A stretch of 64,000 nt of DNA, taken from Burkholderia gladioli. Its GTDB lineage: Bacteria; Pseudomonadota; Gammaproteobacteria; Burkholderiales; Burkholderiaceae. The translations under genes were made by a program, and so were the position numbers. This document shows positions 50,495 to 60,085 of this stretch, in pieces. The notes below the pieces were generated by a model. That model saw nothing but the letters and a program-made list of their open reading frames with translations. It was not told where the DNA came from and searched no databases. The DNA lies in the NCBI RefSeq assembly GCF_000959725.1, contig NZ_CP009323.1, positions 62,001 to 126,000 of the forward strand, in the 5' to 3' direction. The number at the start of each line of letters is the position of its first letter. Position 1 is the first letter of the stretch.

Positions 50495-52501
50495 ATGACG
50501 CATGACGAATCCGGCACGGTGATTCCCATACTGGAACTCGAATACGTTTCGCGCGAGTATATGAAGGGTGGTAAGGTATTGCGCGCGCTCGACGACGTTT
50601 CGCTGCGAATCGAGGCGGGAGAAATGGTCGCGATCGTCGGCAGTTCGGGCTCGGGCAAGAGCACGTTGCTGAATGTCATCGGTTGTCTTGACCGGGTAAC
50701 GCGCGGTTCGTATGCTATAGAAGGTCGGCCTATCGGTGCGTTCGGCCAGGACGAGATCGCTGCAATTCGGCGTCGTTACTTTGGCTTCATTTTCCAGAAG
50801 TACCATCTGCTTGCCGGGCTCACCGCGTTCGAAAACATCGAGTTGCCCGCCATCTATGCGGGTACGTCCGCGACCGCGCGACGCGAAAGCGTTACCGCAC
50901 TGGCCGAACGCTTCGGGATTGCCGGACGACTCCTTCACAGACCGGCAGAACTCTCAGGCGGTCAGCAGCAGCGCGTGAGTATCGCGCGCGCGCTCATCAA
51001 CGGCGGCAAGATTATCCTCGCCGATGAGCCAACGGGCGCACTCGATCGAGAAAATGGCGAGCGGCTCATGCAGGCACTCGGCGAACTGAACGCGGCTGGC
51101 CATACGATTGTCTTCGCGACCCACGACCCTGCGGTGGCTCGTCATGCCGGGCGCGTGTTGACGATCGAAGACGGAAAGATCGTCTCCGACGTCCGCTCCG
51201 CGTATTGGGACGTGCCGCGCGGGGATGGGGCAACTTGCGAGTCGAAAGCGACGCCTCCCGTGATCTCTCGCCCCGAGGGTACTCCTTCGGCACGAACCGC
51301 CGCGCCGCAACACCACCTTCGCTTCCTGCCGCTTGTCCGTTTCGCGTTGACATCGGTGAATCGCCGTCGGATGCATCTGCTCCTGACGGTACTTGGCATC
51401 GCGATCGGTGTTGCTGCAGTGGTATGTGCGAACGCGATCGGCGAAGCATCGCGCCAAAAAATCGTCAATTCGCTTCGCGGTGTCCAGTCGAACACCATCG
51501 AAGTCTTTCCGCAACGCTTTCTCCAAGCGGCAGCGCAGAGACTTGTACGGCCCCTCACGATGGACGATCTCACTGCCCTCGCAAGGCACGAGGGAGTTGA
51601 CAGTGCGACACCGATGGTGAGCGGCACACAACTGATGCGCTCGGATCTGGCAACGGTCAACGGCACCCTGAATGGCGTCGACAGTACCTATCTCGATGTC
51701 AATCAGGTCACAATGGCCGAGGGTCGTTTTTTCGACAGGCTGGCAGTTCGGCGCGCGACACCGGAAGTCGTGCTCGACACGTCAGCGCGCAACAATCTGT
51801 TCGGGCACGGCACCGCGGTGGGCCGCGTCGTGATCGTCGGAGCGATTCAATGTCTTGTGATCGGCGTCGCCAAGCCGGGACTGGGTATGACAGCGAGTCC
51901 GTCCCCAACCATGTGGATGCCTTATACGGCTTACCTGGAGCGCGTCAACCCCGCCGCCGATCTGGACAAAATCGTTGTGCGGCCAAGCGCAGGTGCGGTT
52001 GAGACTGGCTTGCTGACGTCGCTGACCAGTCTCATGATCCGGCGTCACCAGGCGATGGACTTCCACATCTACGACACTGACACGATTCGAGCCACGATAC
52101 TATCGACGAACGACAAGCTCGAATGGCTGATCGGTTCAATGTCGGCGATCGCGCTTTTAGTCGCGGGCGTCGGCGTGATGAACATGATGCTGACGTCGGT
52201 ATCCGAGCGAAAGAATGAGATTGGCGTACGCATTGCGATCGGGGCACGCCGCGTGGAAGTCCAACTCCAATTTCTGTTCGAGGCGATCTACGTCTGTGTG
52301 TGCGGGGGCATGGTTGGGCTTGGGCTAGCCTACGCCGCCAACCGGCTCACAGCCGGAATTCCCCAACTCGACATGATTTTCTCGACCGACTCGATCGTCA
52401 TCGCGCTGGTCGTTTCGAGCATGGCCGGCATTGTTTTCGGTTCCTACCCGGCATTGAAGGCTGCGCGCCTCGACCCGGTGAAGGCACTCGCCGACGAATG
52501 A
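50495..52501 (+). CDS. macB: MacB-like ABC exporter (ATPase-permease fusion)
   Basis: This 668-residue protein has an N-terminal ATPase domain (Walker A GSSGSGKST at 49-57; signature LSGGQQQRVSIARAL; Walker B KIILADEPTGALD) and a C-terminal MacB permease with one membrane helix near residue 290 (LLTVLGIAIGVAAVVCAN), a large periplasmic domain and three more helices. The family SERKNEIGVRIAIGARRVEV loop and PALKAARLDPVKALADE end are present. Such pumps export macrolides, lipopeptides or peptide toxins. It is one base from macA and complete. Confidence 0.95.
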   Translation: MTHDESGTVIPILELEYVSREYMKGGKVLRALDDVSLRIEAGEMVAIVGSSGSGKSTLLNVIGCLDRVTRGSYAIEGRPIGAFGQDEIAAIRRRYFGFIFQKYHLLAGLTAFENIELPAIYAGTSATARRESVTALAERFGIAGRLLHRPAELSGGQQQRVSIARALINGGKIILADEPTGALDRENGERLMQALGELNAAGHTIVFATHDPAVARHAGRVLTIEDGKIVSDVRSAYWDVPRGDGATCESKATPPVISRPEGTPSARTAAPQHHLRFLPLVRFALTSVNRRRMHLLLTVLGIAIGVAAVVCANAIGEASRQKIVNSLRGVQSNTIEVFPQRFLQAAAQRLVRPLTMDDLTALARHEGVDSATPMVSGTQLMRSDLATVNGTLNGVDSTYLDVNQVTMAEGRFFDRLAVRRATPEVVLDTSARNNLFGHGTAVGRVVIVGAIQCLVIGVAKPGLGMTASPSPTMWMPYTAYLERVNPAADLDKIVVRPSAGAVETGLLTSLTSLMIRRHQAMDFHIYDTDTIRATILSTNDKLEWLIGSMSAIALLVAGVGVMNMMLTSVSERKNEIGVRIAIGARRVEVQLQFLFEAIYVCVCGGMVGLGLAYAANRLTAGIPQLDMIFSTDSIVIALVVSSMAGIVFGSYPALKAARLDPVKALADE

Positions 52502-52524
52502 CCAGCGCCAAGACCAAGGGAACG

Positions 52525-52855
52525 GTAGCAGCAAGCAGTTCTCCGGCGCCGGCGACGGGATCACGGATGGAGACGCTGCCGATGCCGCTACCCAGTATCT
52601 CCAGGCCAGAACTACGTAGAACGTAGGCAGAGATAGAAATCGCTTCGCCCGCGATCGACCCCATCTGCACATAGCGAAGCCGGGGCTCGCCGGTTCGCCC
52701 CAGAGGTAGTCCAGCACCACATCGACCTTCTCCGCGAATACACTGCGCAGCGTTTCGTCTGCGGATTCGTCAAGTTGCACTTTCTCGACGCCGGCGGGCA
52801 GCGAGGCGAGTTTCGCGCCGTTACGGCCCGTGGCGATGATTCTCTTTGCACCGAG
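52525..52855 (-). pseudogene. Alcohol dehydrogenase remnant, copy B
   Basis: The minus strand encodes LGAKRIIATGRNGAKLASLP, then FAEKVDVVLDYLWGEPA. After an internal frame jump it continues RYVQMGSIAGEAIS and SSGLEILGSGIGSVSIRD, before ending against the macB 3' end. It is the cofactor-binding middle of a medium-chain dehydrogenase with both ends missing. It is bounded by macB on the left and the IS21-type remnant on the right. Confidence 0.7.
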
Positions 52856-52856
52856 G

Positions 52857-54180
52857 TGGGCCGCTCACCGGCGGCAAGCAACGTCTCGAGCCGCTCCGCA
52901 AGAACCGCCTCGACTCCATGATTGGCGGCCAGTTCAAGCAGCCCGACCATGGCTTTACAGGCTTCGCGCTGCGCGAGATGGGCCTCGAGCCGCTTCCATG
53001 TCCGGCGGTACGCTTCACGCGGGAACAAGTCGTCGCGAAACGCCAGCCCCTTGAACGCCCGGGGCTTGCGCTTGAGCGCCTCGATGAAGTGCCGGTAATC
53101 GAGCTTGCGACGGCGGCTATTTGCGGCATGGGAGCCCCGCGCGGTGCTATGCACGAGTGCTCCGGACAGATAGCAGTCGAGGTGATCGGCGTAGACACGG
53201 ACCTTCAGACGGTGGCTGATCAGGCGTGACGGCACGCTGTAGAGAATGCCGCGCACGGTGAAGGTGCCGCAGCGTGTCACGCGTGCTTCGTCTTCGATGA
53301 AGTCGGTCGTGCGATGTGCGGGCAGATCCTGCAAATGTTCGCGTTCGGCGTTGAACGCGGCCGCGTTGCGGGGGTTGCGCCGCATGACGACCTCGCGCAC
53401 GAACGCTTCATAGCCTGCACGATCGCCGAAGTCGCGATGACCACGCAGCATCAGTGCTTGGTCGATTGCCTCCTTCAGATGACGGTGCGAGGATTCCGCG
53501 CTGCCGTTCTCGTGGGCTACGTCCACGTTATTGTGTGTGCCGGCCATGCCGTAATGCACCAGCAGCGTGTCATAGCGAGCCGTGAAGTCCTCTTCGGTCT
53601 GCAAATTCTTGAACGCTGCCGATAGGCTGTCGGTGCGATGCTCATGTGGGCAGCCGCCGGCCTGCCACAGCGCGTTCAGCAAGCCGGTGGAGAGGGCCTC
53701 GAAGCTCTCGCCGTCTTCGACGACATAGGCGTACTCCCAGTGCGAGAACGCGAGAACGAAGTGATAGAGCCGATGATCGACGGGCGCGCCGGCGATCATC
53801 ACGCGCAGATCTCGCATGTCGGTGAAGTCCGACAGTCCCTCCACGCCGGGCAAGTGCTGCTGCGGGAAGAAGATCTCCTTGCAGGGGCCCTCAAGTGCAC
53901 GCCATTGGCTGACGCGCCGCTCTAGCGTGCGCCGCATGCTGTCAGGAAAGAGGCCGAGATGCGCCTCCTGTAGCTTGCACAGCAGCGTGATGGCCTTGAG
54001 CCGGGGCGCGTGGCGCAGCAACGGCACGACCTCGCTCTGCCAGACTTCTGCGAATGGATCGTGACGCGTGCGCTATGTGCGCGGCGGCTTCTGCGACGGC
54101 AGACGGCCGTCATGCTCGATGCGCCGGGCCGTGCGAACGCTCATACTCGCTATGGCCGCGGCGACTTCCTGAGTGTGATG
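52857..54180 (-). pseudogene. IS21-family istA transposase remnant
   Basis: The minus strand encodes most of an IS21-type transposase. Its HTH region (HTQEVAAAIASMSVRTARRI) is followed by an in-frame TAG at 54073-54075. Then come DPFAEVWQSEVVPLLRHA, LPGVEGLSDFTDMRDLRVMI (first DDE Asp), ECPHEHRTDSLSAAFKNL-like GGCPHEHRTDSLSA and HGMAGTHNNVDVAHENGSAE-type sequence. The C-terminus breaks off near 52857 at the dehydrogenase remnant. No intact istB helper follows. It is dead because of the stop and truncation. Confidence 0.8.
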
Positions 54181-54183
54181 TTT

Positions 54184-54462
54184 GCGCCGGCCGTGCTGCT
54201 TGACGCCGTCTACCCGGCATTACCGCAAGGAAACTGCACGAGCGCCTCGTCGAACTGGCACCCGCGATGTATTCCAGTGCCCGGCTATGCACCCTGCAGC
54301 GCCGCGTGAAAGCACGGCGATCAAACCGCGCGAGGGAACTGGTTACCAGAATCCTCGATGAGCCAGCCTTCATCGCAAAACAATTGGAAAACGACAATTA
54401 GGCTGGAGTAACATCTTCCCGTGAGGCAACACGCGCCGGCCATGCTGCTTGACGCTATCTAC
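54184..54462. repeat. Short direct repeat pair near the istA remnant
   Basis: Two 30-bp segments (54184-54213 and 54433-54462) share 27 bases around GCTGCTTGACGC. They frame about 220 bases with a plus-strand piece (LCTLQRRVKARRSNRARELV) that resembles another transposase N-terminus. These are probably overlapping IS scars. Confidence 0.5.
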
Positions 54463-54527
54463 ACTGGCTCGCGAATGAACAAGTTCTCTCATTCTCTGCG
54501 GGTTATTTTGCCACGTACCACCTTACG

Positions 54528-54962
54528 ATGGGTTCGGGGGTCGAGGTCGATGTGGCGATTCAGCACGATCATCTGTTGATCGTCTCGCTGGGCGTTGCTG
54601 AATGCGGGACGCTGACACGTACGACATGGACGCAGCCCCAGATATCGATTCCAAAGCGTTGGCAGGCAGAGTCCGTCGCCGCAGGGCGCACATCTGCTTC
54701 CGAGTCGATTGGGGCTTCCTATAATGGGACTGACGATCCTGGTTTGTCTGGGCCTTCAGCAGACATGGAAGCGAAGACGAGTGATGCTACGGATATCGAT
54801 CCGTGGTGGTATGCATTCGGCGACCCCGAACTGGACCGGCTCGTCGAGCGGGCTTTGGCTGGCGATCACGATCTTAAGACCGCAGTCGAAAAAAAGATGG
54901 ACACCTATGCTCCTCGCTCCTGCGGCTTACTGCCAGACGTCAAAGATGGATCGCTTACGGCA
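54528..54962 (+). pseudogene. NodT-type efflux outer-membrane gene fragment
   Basis: The plus strand encodes a lipoprotein-like start (VSLGVAECGTLTRTTWTQPQ), then DIDPWWYAFGDPELDRLVER and ALAGDHDLKTAVEKK, typical of the first 100 residues of NodT-family channels. The frame then breaks into the 926-bp repeat at 54963. It is a different NodT homologue from the intact gene at 47543-48943, suggesting that a second efflux locus was destroyed here. Confidence 0.65.
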
Positions 54963-55888
54963 GACTGTGCTTGCGCCAAGGCCTACGCGCGCGCGCACCT
55001 CCCGAAGGCGAATAAGGCGGGCTTTCGCGCCTTCGCACCCACCACTGTGCTCGTTCATGATGCAGGTCCTCCTGATGGTGTCCGGTCACCGCCGGACGTT
55101 GCCAGATTAACTCGCCTTCACCGGCGCCTCAAACACGCGTTCAGGAGAATTGTTGCCAAAACCCGAGTGGTGCTCCCGCGGCGGATTTCTCATGGTTTCC
55201 CTGTGGTTCCCACTCCGCCAACACGACGAGCCGGTTCTTGCTCCGAGATCCCACGACGTAAAAAATCCTCGCTATTTCCAGCCGCATGGCTGGCTGGCGA
55301 CCAAACTGCGGGCGACCGCGAATCACTGATGCGCAGAATGCCGCCGCCAGATCTGACGCCCATCATTTACGGGTTGACATTCGTGAGCGATCCAAAATTA
55401 TCTATCTTTTCTCGTCACAGTATGCCGCCCAGTCGTCCATCATCTGCTTGCGACGCTGGAACATGTCACCGCGACGGTAGGCGGCCTCGACCTTGTCATC
55501 CACTGTGTGCGCCAAGGCCATCTCCGCCATCTCGTTGGGATAGGTCGTACACTCGGCGGCCCAGTCACGGAATGTCGAGCGAAAACCGTGTACTGTCAGG
55601 CCGGTGCGTTTCATCCGGCGCAGAACCGTGAGCATGGCCATGTTGGACAGCGACCTGCCCTTCTTCGTCCCCGGGAACACCAGGTCACCGTCTGTCTCTT
55701 CAAGCAGCCGGCGCACCAGTGCAAGCGCGGAATCAGGCAGCGGAATCCGGTGTGCCCGTTCGGCCTTCATCCGCTCTGCCGGCACCGTCCATATAGCCGC
55801 CTCCAGATCAAACTCGTTGCGCACAGCACCAATGACTTCGTTGGTCCTGGCTGCGGTCAGGATGAGCAGTTCGAGCGCCCGTGCCGCG
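54963..55888. repeat. 926-bp direct repeat, copy B
   Basis: This is the counterpart of 41989-42914 with offset 12,974. It carries a 5' AlpA fragment joined abruptly to the NodT fragment, the spacer, and the 3' half of the intact integrase gene. Near-identity indicates recent duplication, gene conversion, or two islands of the same family integrated in tandem. Confidence 0.9.
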
Positions 55889-56607
55889 AGGCCATCCTGC
55901 GCCCGCAGTGCCTTCATGAACGCTGCCGATTCCTTGTACGGCAGGGCGGCATGGTGCCGTACCTTCCGCACCTTTGTACGGGCAGGCAGGATCTTGTCGA
56001 GATGGCCTTTCCATCGCGCCGGATTCTCGCCTTCACGATACCGGTGCACCGTCGCCCAGTCGAGCACTGACTCGATACGTCCGCGCACGCGGCTCGCCGT
56101 TTCGGGCTTCGCCTGCCAGATAGGTTCAAGCACCCTCACAATGAGCGCTGTGTCGATATCACGCACGGGAAGCGACCCGATGATGGGTGAGGCATAGGTA
56201 GCCAGCGTGTTTTCCCATTGCGCCGCGTGCTTTTCATTTTTCCATCCGACGCGGTTGGCCTTGATGAATGCTTTGGTGCACTCATCGAATGTCCTGCTGC
56301 GTGCCGCAGTCGCCAACTGCTGCGCCCGCTCGGCGTGGCGGGCCTCGATCGGATCGACGCCTTCGAGCAGCATCCTGCGGCAGCGGGCTGCAAGTTCGCG
56401 TGCGTCGGCAAGCGAGACGACGTGCAGTGGCCCCAGGCCCATCTCACGCAACCGGCCCTCGCGCCGGAAACGGTAGACCCATGAGCGCGTACGCGCCACC
56501 GACACCTGAAGGTACAGACCACCGCCATCGCAATAATGGCCAGGCTTGTTCAGACGTGCCACACGAAGCGCGGAAAGACGGTGGATGGAGCGTGAAGTCG
56601 TGCTCAT
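55402..56607 (-). CDS. P4-type tyrosine integrase
   Basis: This 401-residue site-specific recombinase has the N-terminal DUF4102-type arm-binding region (LSALRVARLNKPGHYCDGGG, LYLQVSVARTRSWVYRFRRE). Its catalytic domain has Arg in LLILTAARTNEVIG, His-x-x-Arg in VHGFRSTFRDWAAEC, His in ALAHTVDDKVEAAY and the nucleophile Tyr in EAAYRRGD. The gene lies 159 bases from tRNA-Ser with its 5' end toward the tRNA, as in islands that integrate at tRNA 3' ends. The start at 56607 is chosen over 56685. It is intact. Confidence 0.95.
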   Translation of the reverse strand: MSTTSRSIHRLSALRVARLNKPGHYCDGGGLYLQVSVARTRSWVYRFRREGRLREMGLGPLHVVSLADARELAARCRRMLLEGVDPIEARHAERAQQLATAARSRTFDECTKAFIKANRVGWKNEKHAAQWENTLATYASPIIGSLPVRDIDTALIVRVLEPIWQAKPETASRVRGRIESVLDWATVHRYREGENPARWKGHLDKILPARTKVRKVRHHAALPYKESAAFMKALRAQDGLAARALELLILTAARTNEVIGAVRNEFDLEAAIWTVPAERMKAERAHRIPLPDSALALVRRLLEETDGDLVFPGTKKGRSLSNMAMLTVLRRMKRTGLTVHGFRSTFRDWAAECTTYPNEMAEMALAHTVDDKVEAAYRRGDMFQRRKQMMDDWAAYCDEKR

Positions 56608-56687
56608 GACAGCCTCCTGTCTACCCATACTACTACCCATACTTCGGATTGCGATTGCAGGGTCTGGAGCGGGAAGGTCCGGCACAA

Positions 56688-56727
56688 GAAAAAACCCCGG
56701 AAGGCCAATGTGGCGGCCTTCCGGGGT
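56688..56727 (-). terminator. Rho-independent terminator downstream of tRNA-Ser
   Basis: Read on the minus strand, a perfect 13-bp stem (ACCCCGGAAGGCC / GGCCTTCCGGGGT, loop of eight) is followed by a run of T. It lies 39 bases after the tRNA-Ser 3' end in the direction of tRNA transcription and probably ends that transcript. The region may also contain the island's attachment junction. Confidence 0.85.
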
Positions 56728-56766
56728 CTGGTCCGGGACATTGCGAGATGCCCCGGGAGGTGCTCC

Positions 56767-56860
56767 TGGCGGAGACGGAGGGATTCGAACCCTCGATCCA
56801 GGTTTTGGCCCAGATGCTCCCTTAGCAGGGGAGTGCCTTCGACCTCTCGGCCACGTCTCC
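56767..56860 (-). tRNA. tRNA-Ser(GCU)
   Basis: A 94-nt class II tRNA on the minus strand beginning GGAGACGTGGCCGAG. The anticodon loop CTGCTAA gives anticodon GCU (Ser, AGC/AGU). It has a long variable arm, T-loop GGTTCGAATCC and encoded CCA. The 7-bp acceptor stem (GGAGACG / CGTCTCC) pairs fully. It is the likely integration site of the island, whose integrase lies just beyond its 3' end. Confidence 0.95.
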
Positions 56861-57032
56861 CAAACTTTCGCTCGCGCCAGGGAGGCAGCGCGACGAGAAC
56901 GAAATTCTATCTGCTCATTGGGCCCAGGTCAAATGTTTCGGCACGCTTTTTTTGCCTAAACCACAACCCGCTTCCCAAGAGCCGCGCGGCCGAAAACGGC
57001 CGCGCGCTCGAATCCGCGAAAACCCCGCGAAC

Positions 57033-58283
57033 TCAGGCCTGGTCCAGCTCGAACGCCTTGTGCAGCGCGCGCACGGCCAGTTCCATGTACTTCTCGTCGA
57101 TCAGCACCGAGATCTTGATTTCGGAGGTCGAGATCATCTGGATGTTGATGCCCTCTTCCGACAGCGTGCGGAACGCCGTGCTCGCCACGCCCACGTGCGA
57201 ACGCATGCCCACGCCCACCACCGAGACCTTCGAGACCTTCGGGTCGCCCAGCACCTGCTCGGCGTTGACATGGCCCTTGACCTGGTTGGTCAGGATGTCC
57301 ATCGCCTTCTGGTAGTCGCCGCGGCCGACCGTGAACGTGAAGTCGGTCTTGCCGGCCACGCTCTGGTTCTGGATGATCATGTCGACGTCGATGTTCGCGT
57401 CGGCCACCGGGCCGAGGATCTGGTAGGCGATACCCGGCTTGTCGGGCACACCCATCACCACGATGCGGGCTTCGTCGCGCTGAAATGCGATGCCGGAAAT
57501 GACTGCCTTTTCCATGGTCTCGTCTTCTTCAAAAGTAATCAGGGTGCCCGACTTCATCTCTTCGTCGAGCGCAATCAGGGGATCGGTCAGGCTCGACAGC
57601 ACGCGCGTCTTCACGCGGTACTTGCCGGCGAATTCGACCGAGCGGATCTGCAGCACCTTCGAGCCGAGGCTGGCCATTTCCAGCATCTCCTCGAAGGTCA
57701 CGCGGTCGAGCCGGCGGGCGCCGTCGACCACGCGCGGATCGGTCGTGTACACGCCGTCGACGTCGGTATAGATCAGGCACTCCTCGGCACCCAGCGCCGC
57801 CGCGACCGCGACCGCCGAGGTGTCCGAGCCGCCGCGGCCCAGCGTGGTGATGTTGCCTTCCGGATCGACGCCCTGGAAGCCGGTGATCATCACCACCTTG
57901 CCCGCCGCGAGATCCTTCTTGACGCGCGCATCGTCGATCGACTGGATGCGTGCCTTGGTGAATGCGCTGTCGGTCTTGATGGGCACTTGCCAGCCCGCGT
58001 AGCTGACGGCCGGGACGCCGATTTCCTGCAGCGCGATCGCCAGCAGGCCGACGCTGACCTGCTCGCCGGTCGAGGCAATCATGTCGAGTTCGCGCGGATC
58101 GGGCTGGCTCGAGATTTCCTTCGCGAGACCCAGCAGGCGGTTCGTTTCGCCGGACATCGCCGAGGGCACGACCACCAGTTGGTGACCGGCCTGATGCCAT
58201 TTCGCGACGCGTTTCGCGACGTTCTTGATGCGCTCGACCGAGCCCATCGAGGTGCCGCCGTATTTATGTACGATGAGTGCCAT
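57033..58283 (-). CDS. lysC: Aspartate kinase
   Basis: This 416-residue enzyme makes aspartyl phosphate, the first step of lysine, methionine and threonine synthesis. The kinase domain has [15 protein letters not shown] at the N-terminus and [20 protein letters not shown]. Two ACT domains follow (about 265-335 and 340-410; [20 protein letters not shown] and [20 protein letters not shown]), which bind allosteric lysine or threonine. Length is normal. It is the first core gene beyond the tRNA. Confidence 0.97.
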   Translation of the reverse strand: MALIVHKYGGTSMGSVERIKNVAKRVAKWHQAGHQLVVVPSAMSGETNRLLGLAKEISSQPDPRELDMIASTGEQVSVGLLAIALQEIGVPAVSYAGWQVPIKTDSAFTKARIQSIDDARVKKDLAAGKVVMITGFQGVDPEGNITTLGRGGSDTSAVAVAAALGAEECLIYTDVDGVYTTDPRVVDGARRLDRVTFEEMLEMASLGSKVLQIRSVEFAGKYRVKTRVLSSLTDPLIALDEEMKSGTLITFEEDETMEKAVISGIAFQRDEARIVVMGVPDKPGIAYQILGPVADANIDVDMIIQNQSVAGKTDFTFTVGRGDYQKAMDILTNQVKGHVNAEQVLGDPKVSKVSVVGVGMRSHVGVASTAFRTLSEEGINIQMISTSEIKISVLIDEKYMELAVRALHKAFELDQA

Positions 58284-58617
58284 TGTCGTTCAGAACAGGA
58301 GATTGACCGCGCGGGCGCACTGCGCTGGAAGCCGCGCTGCCGTTCGGTCTCGCGGCTTTTGGCAGGGGGACGACGGGAAAAACGGCGGGAACAGTACGCT
58401 GGCGTGGCGGATTTGCCCGGTCGGCGGATCAGGCCGCGCAAACCGGGTACGTCACGCGGAAAACCTGCACAAAATGCTCGAAAAATCGAGCCGAGCAAAC
58501 GCTTGAGCGTACTCTATCGAGGTCCGCTTGACAAGCGAGCCGCAATGATCCGGTACCTTTAAAAAATGGGTGCCGCTACAAATCGGCATTTTTGTCATCA
58601 CCCCGGCCCCATTTAAT
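58284..58617. other. lysC upstream region
   Basis: No gene is supported in these 334 bases between tilS and lysC. The lysC promoter and a likely ribosome site (revcomp of CTCCTG, about 12 bases before the ATG) are here. I saw no riboswitch-like fold that I could defend. Confidence 0.4.
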
Positions 58618-60057
58618 TCAGGCCATCAGCAAATCGGGGCGCCACTCGATCTGGCGGCGCGCGCCGCCGCCCTGCCCGGCCTCGGCGCCGGCCGCCTCGG
58701 GCGCGCGATTCAGGCCGATGCGCGGCACGAACAGCAGCACCGGGCCGACATGCAGCAGCGGCACGTCGCGCTGCCAGGCGGGCACGCCGCGCTCCTGGAA
58801 CAGGTTCTTGAGCGTGCGCGAGGGGCCGCCGGTGGACATCCGCAGGCGTTCGCCGCCGCTGCGCGCGAGCACCATCAGCGGCGCCTGCGCGAGCGTGGCC
58901 TCGGCCACGCTGTTCTCCATCTGCCCCGCCTCGGCCGTCACCGGCCGGAACACGAAGCTGCCGCGCCAGGCCGGCAGGTGCCAGACCTCCTGGCCGCTCC
59001 AGTCGAGCCGCGCCACGGGGCGCTCGGGCGAGGTGCCGTCGTCGGGCGGATCGGCACTGTCGCCGGCCTCCCAATACACCTCCTCGCGATACAGCCTCAG
59101 GCACTGTCCCGCATGATCGATCCGCAGCGCATGCGACACCTGCGTCGCGCGCAACTGCTTGATCATCTCGGCAAGGCGCGCGGCCGATGCACCGGGCAGG
59201 CCGAGCGTGCGCATCCAGTGGCGCAGCAGGTTGGCGCCGCGCTCGTCGTCGAGCGCGAGCAGTCGCTCGCGCGACAAGGCGCGGCCCTCGTCCCGGGCGA
59301 TCTCGGCGAGATCGCCGGCGGCCAGCGCGTCGAGCAGCCGCTGCGCGGCCGCCGCATGCTGGGCGGTACGCGCGAGCGCGTCGCGAAAACCGGGGAAATG
59401 CACCGACAGCGCCGGCAGCACCTCGATGCGCAGCGCATTGCGCGTATAGCGCGTGTCGGCATTGGATTCGTCGTCGATCCAGCGCAGCCGGCGCGCCTCG
59501 GCATAACGCTCGAGCTGGGCGCGCAGCAGATGCAGCAGCGGGCGCACGCGCACCATGCTCGCCTCGGCGGGCAGGTAGCGCGGCGCCATCGCGGCGATGC
59601 CGGCCAGGCCCGCGCCGCGCAGCAACTGCAGCAGCACCGTCTCGGCCTGGTCGTCGGCATGCTGGGCCAGCCACAGCGCCTGCGCGCCATGCCGCTCGCC
59701 CATCGCGTCGAGCGCGCGGTAGCGCACCTCGCGCGCGCTGGCCTCGACGCCGAGCCCGGTGCCACGCGGCACCTCGACGCGCTCGACATCGAAACGCACG
59801 CCGAGCGCAGCCGCGGCCGCCTCGGCATGCGCGAGCCACGCATCGGCGTTCGGGCTCAGGCCGTGATGGACATGCAGCGCCACGCAGCGCTCGGCGCCAG
59901 CGACGCGCGCGGCGGCTTCGAGCAGCACCGAGGAATCGAGCCCGCCGCTGTAGGCGATCGCGATCGTCGCGTGCTCGGGCAGTTCGCCCAAAGCAACGCG
60001 GACCGCGTCGAGTACGACGCGGTCCGCGTTGAGGTCATTCGGAGGAATCATCGGCAT
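58618..60057 (-). CDS. tilS: tRNA(Ile)-lysidine synthase
   Basis: This 479-residue enzyme changes C34 of tRNA-Ile(CAU) to lysidine. PP-loop SGGLDSS is at residues 37-43, with ALHVHHGLSPNADAW, LWLAQHADDQAETVLLQLLR and NADTRYTRNALRIEVLPAL. The TilS substrate-binding and C-terminal domains (SGGERLRMSTGGPSRTLKNL, FQERGVPAWQRDVPLL) follow. The start is not certain; 60051 is an alternative. It is complete and lies just downstream of accA. Confidence 0.94.
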   Translation of the reverse strand: MPMIPPNDLNADRVVLDAVRVALGELPEHATIAIAYSGGLDSSVLLEAAARVAGAERCVALHVHHGLSPNADAWLAHAEAAAAALGVRFDVERVEVPRGTGLGVEASAREVRYRALDAMGERHGAQALWLAQHADDQAETVLLQLLRGAGLAGIAAMAPRYLPAEASMVRVRPLLHLLRAQLERYAEARRLRWIDDESNADTRYTRNALRIEVLPALSVHFPGFRDALARTAQHAAAAQRLLDALAAGDLAEIARDEGRALSRERLLALDDERGANLLRHWMRTLGLPGASAARLAEMIKQLRATQVSHALRIDHAGQCLRLYREEVYWEAGDSADPPDDGTSPERPVARLDWSGQEVWHLPAWRGSFVFRPVTAEAGQMENSVAEATLAQAPLMVLARSGGERLRMSTGGPSRTLKNLFQERGVPAWQRDVPLLHVGPVLLFVPRIGLNRAPEAAGAEAGQGGGARRQIEWRPDLLMA

Positions 60058-60085
60058 CACGCGCGAGGCACGTGGAAGACGGGGC

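Noticed and set aside
54528..55631. 367-codon plus-strand frame as an intact novel protein
   Set aside because: Only the first part matches NodT channels. The rest is the antisense of the integrase/AlpA repeat, also seen as a shadow frame in copy A.
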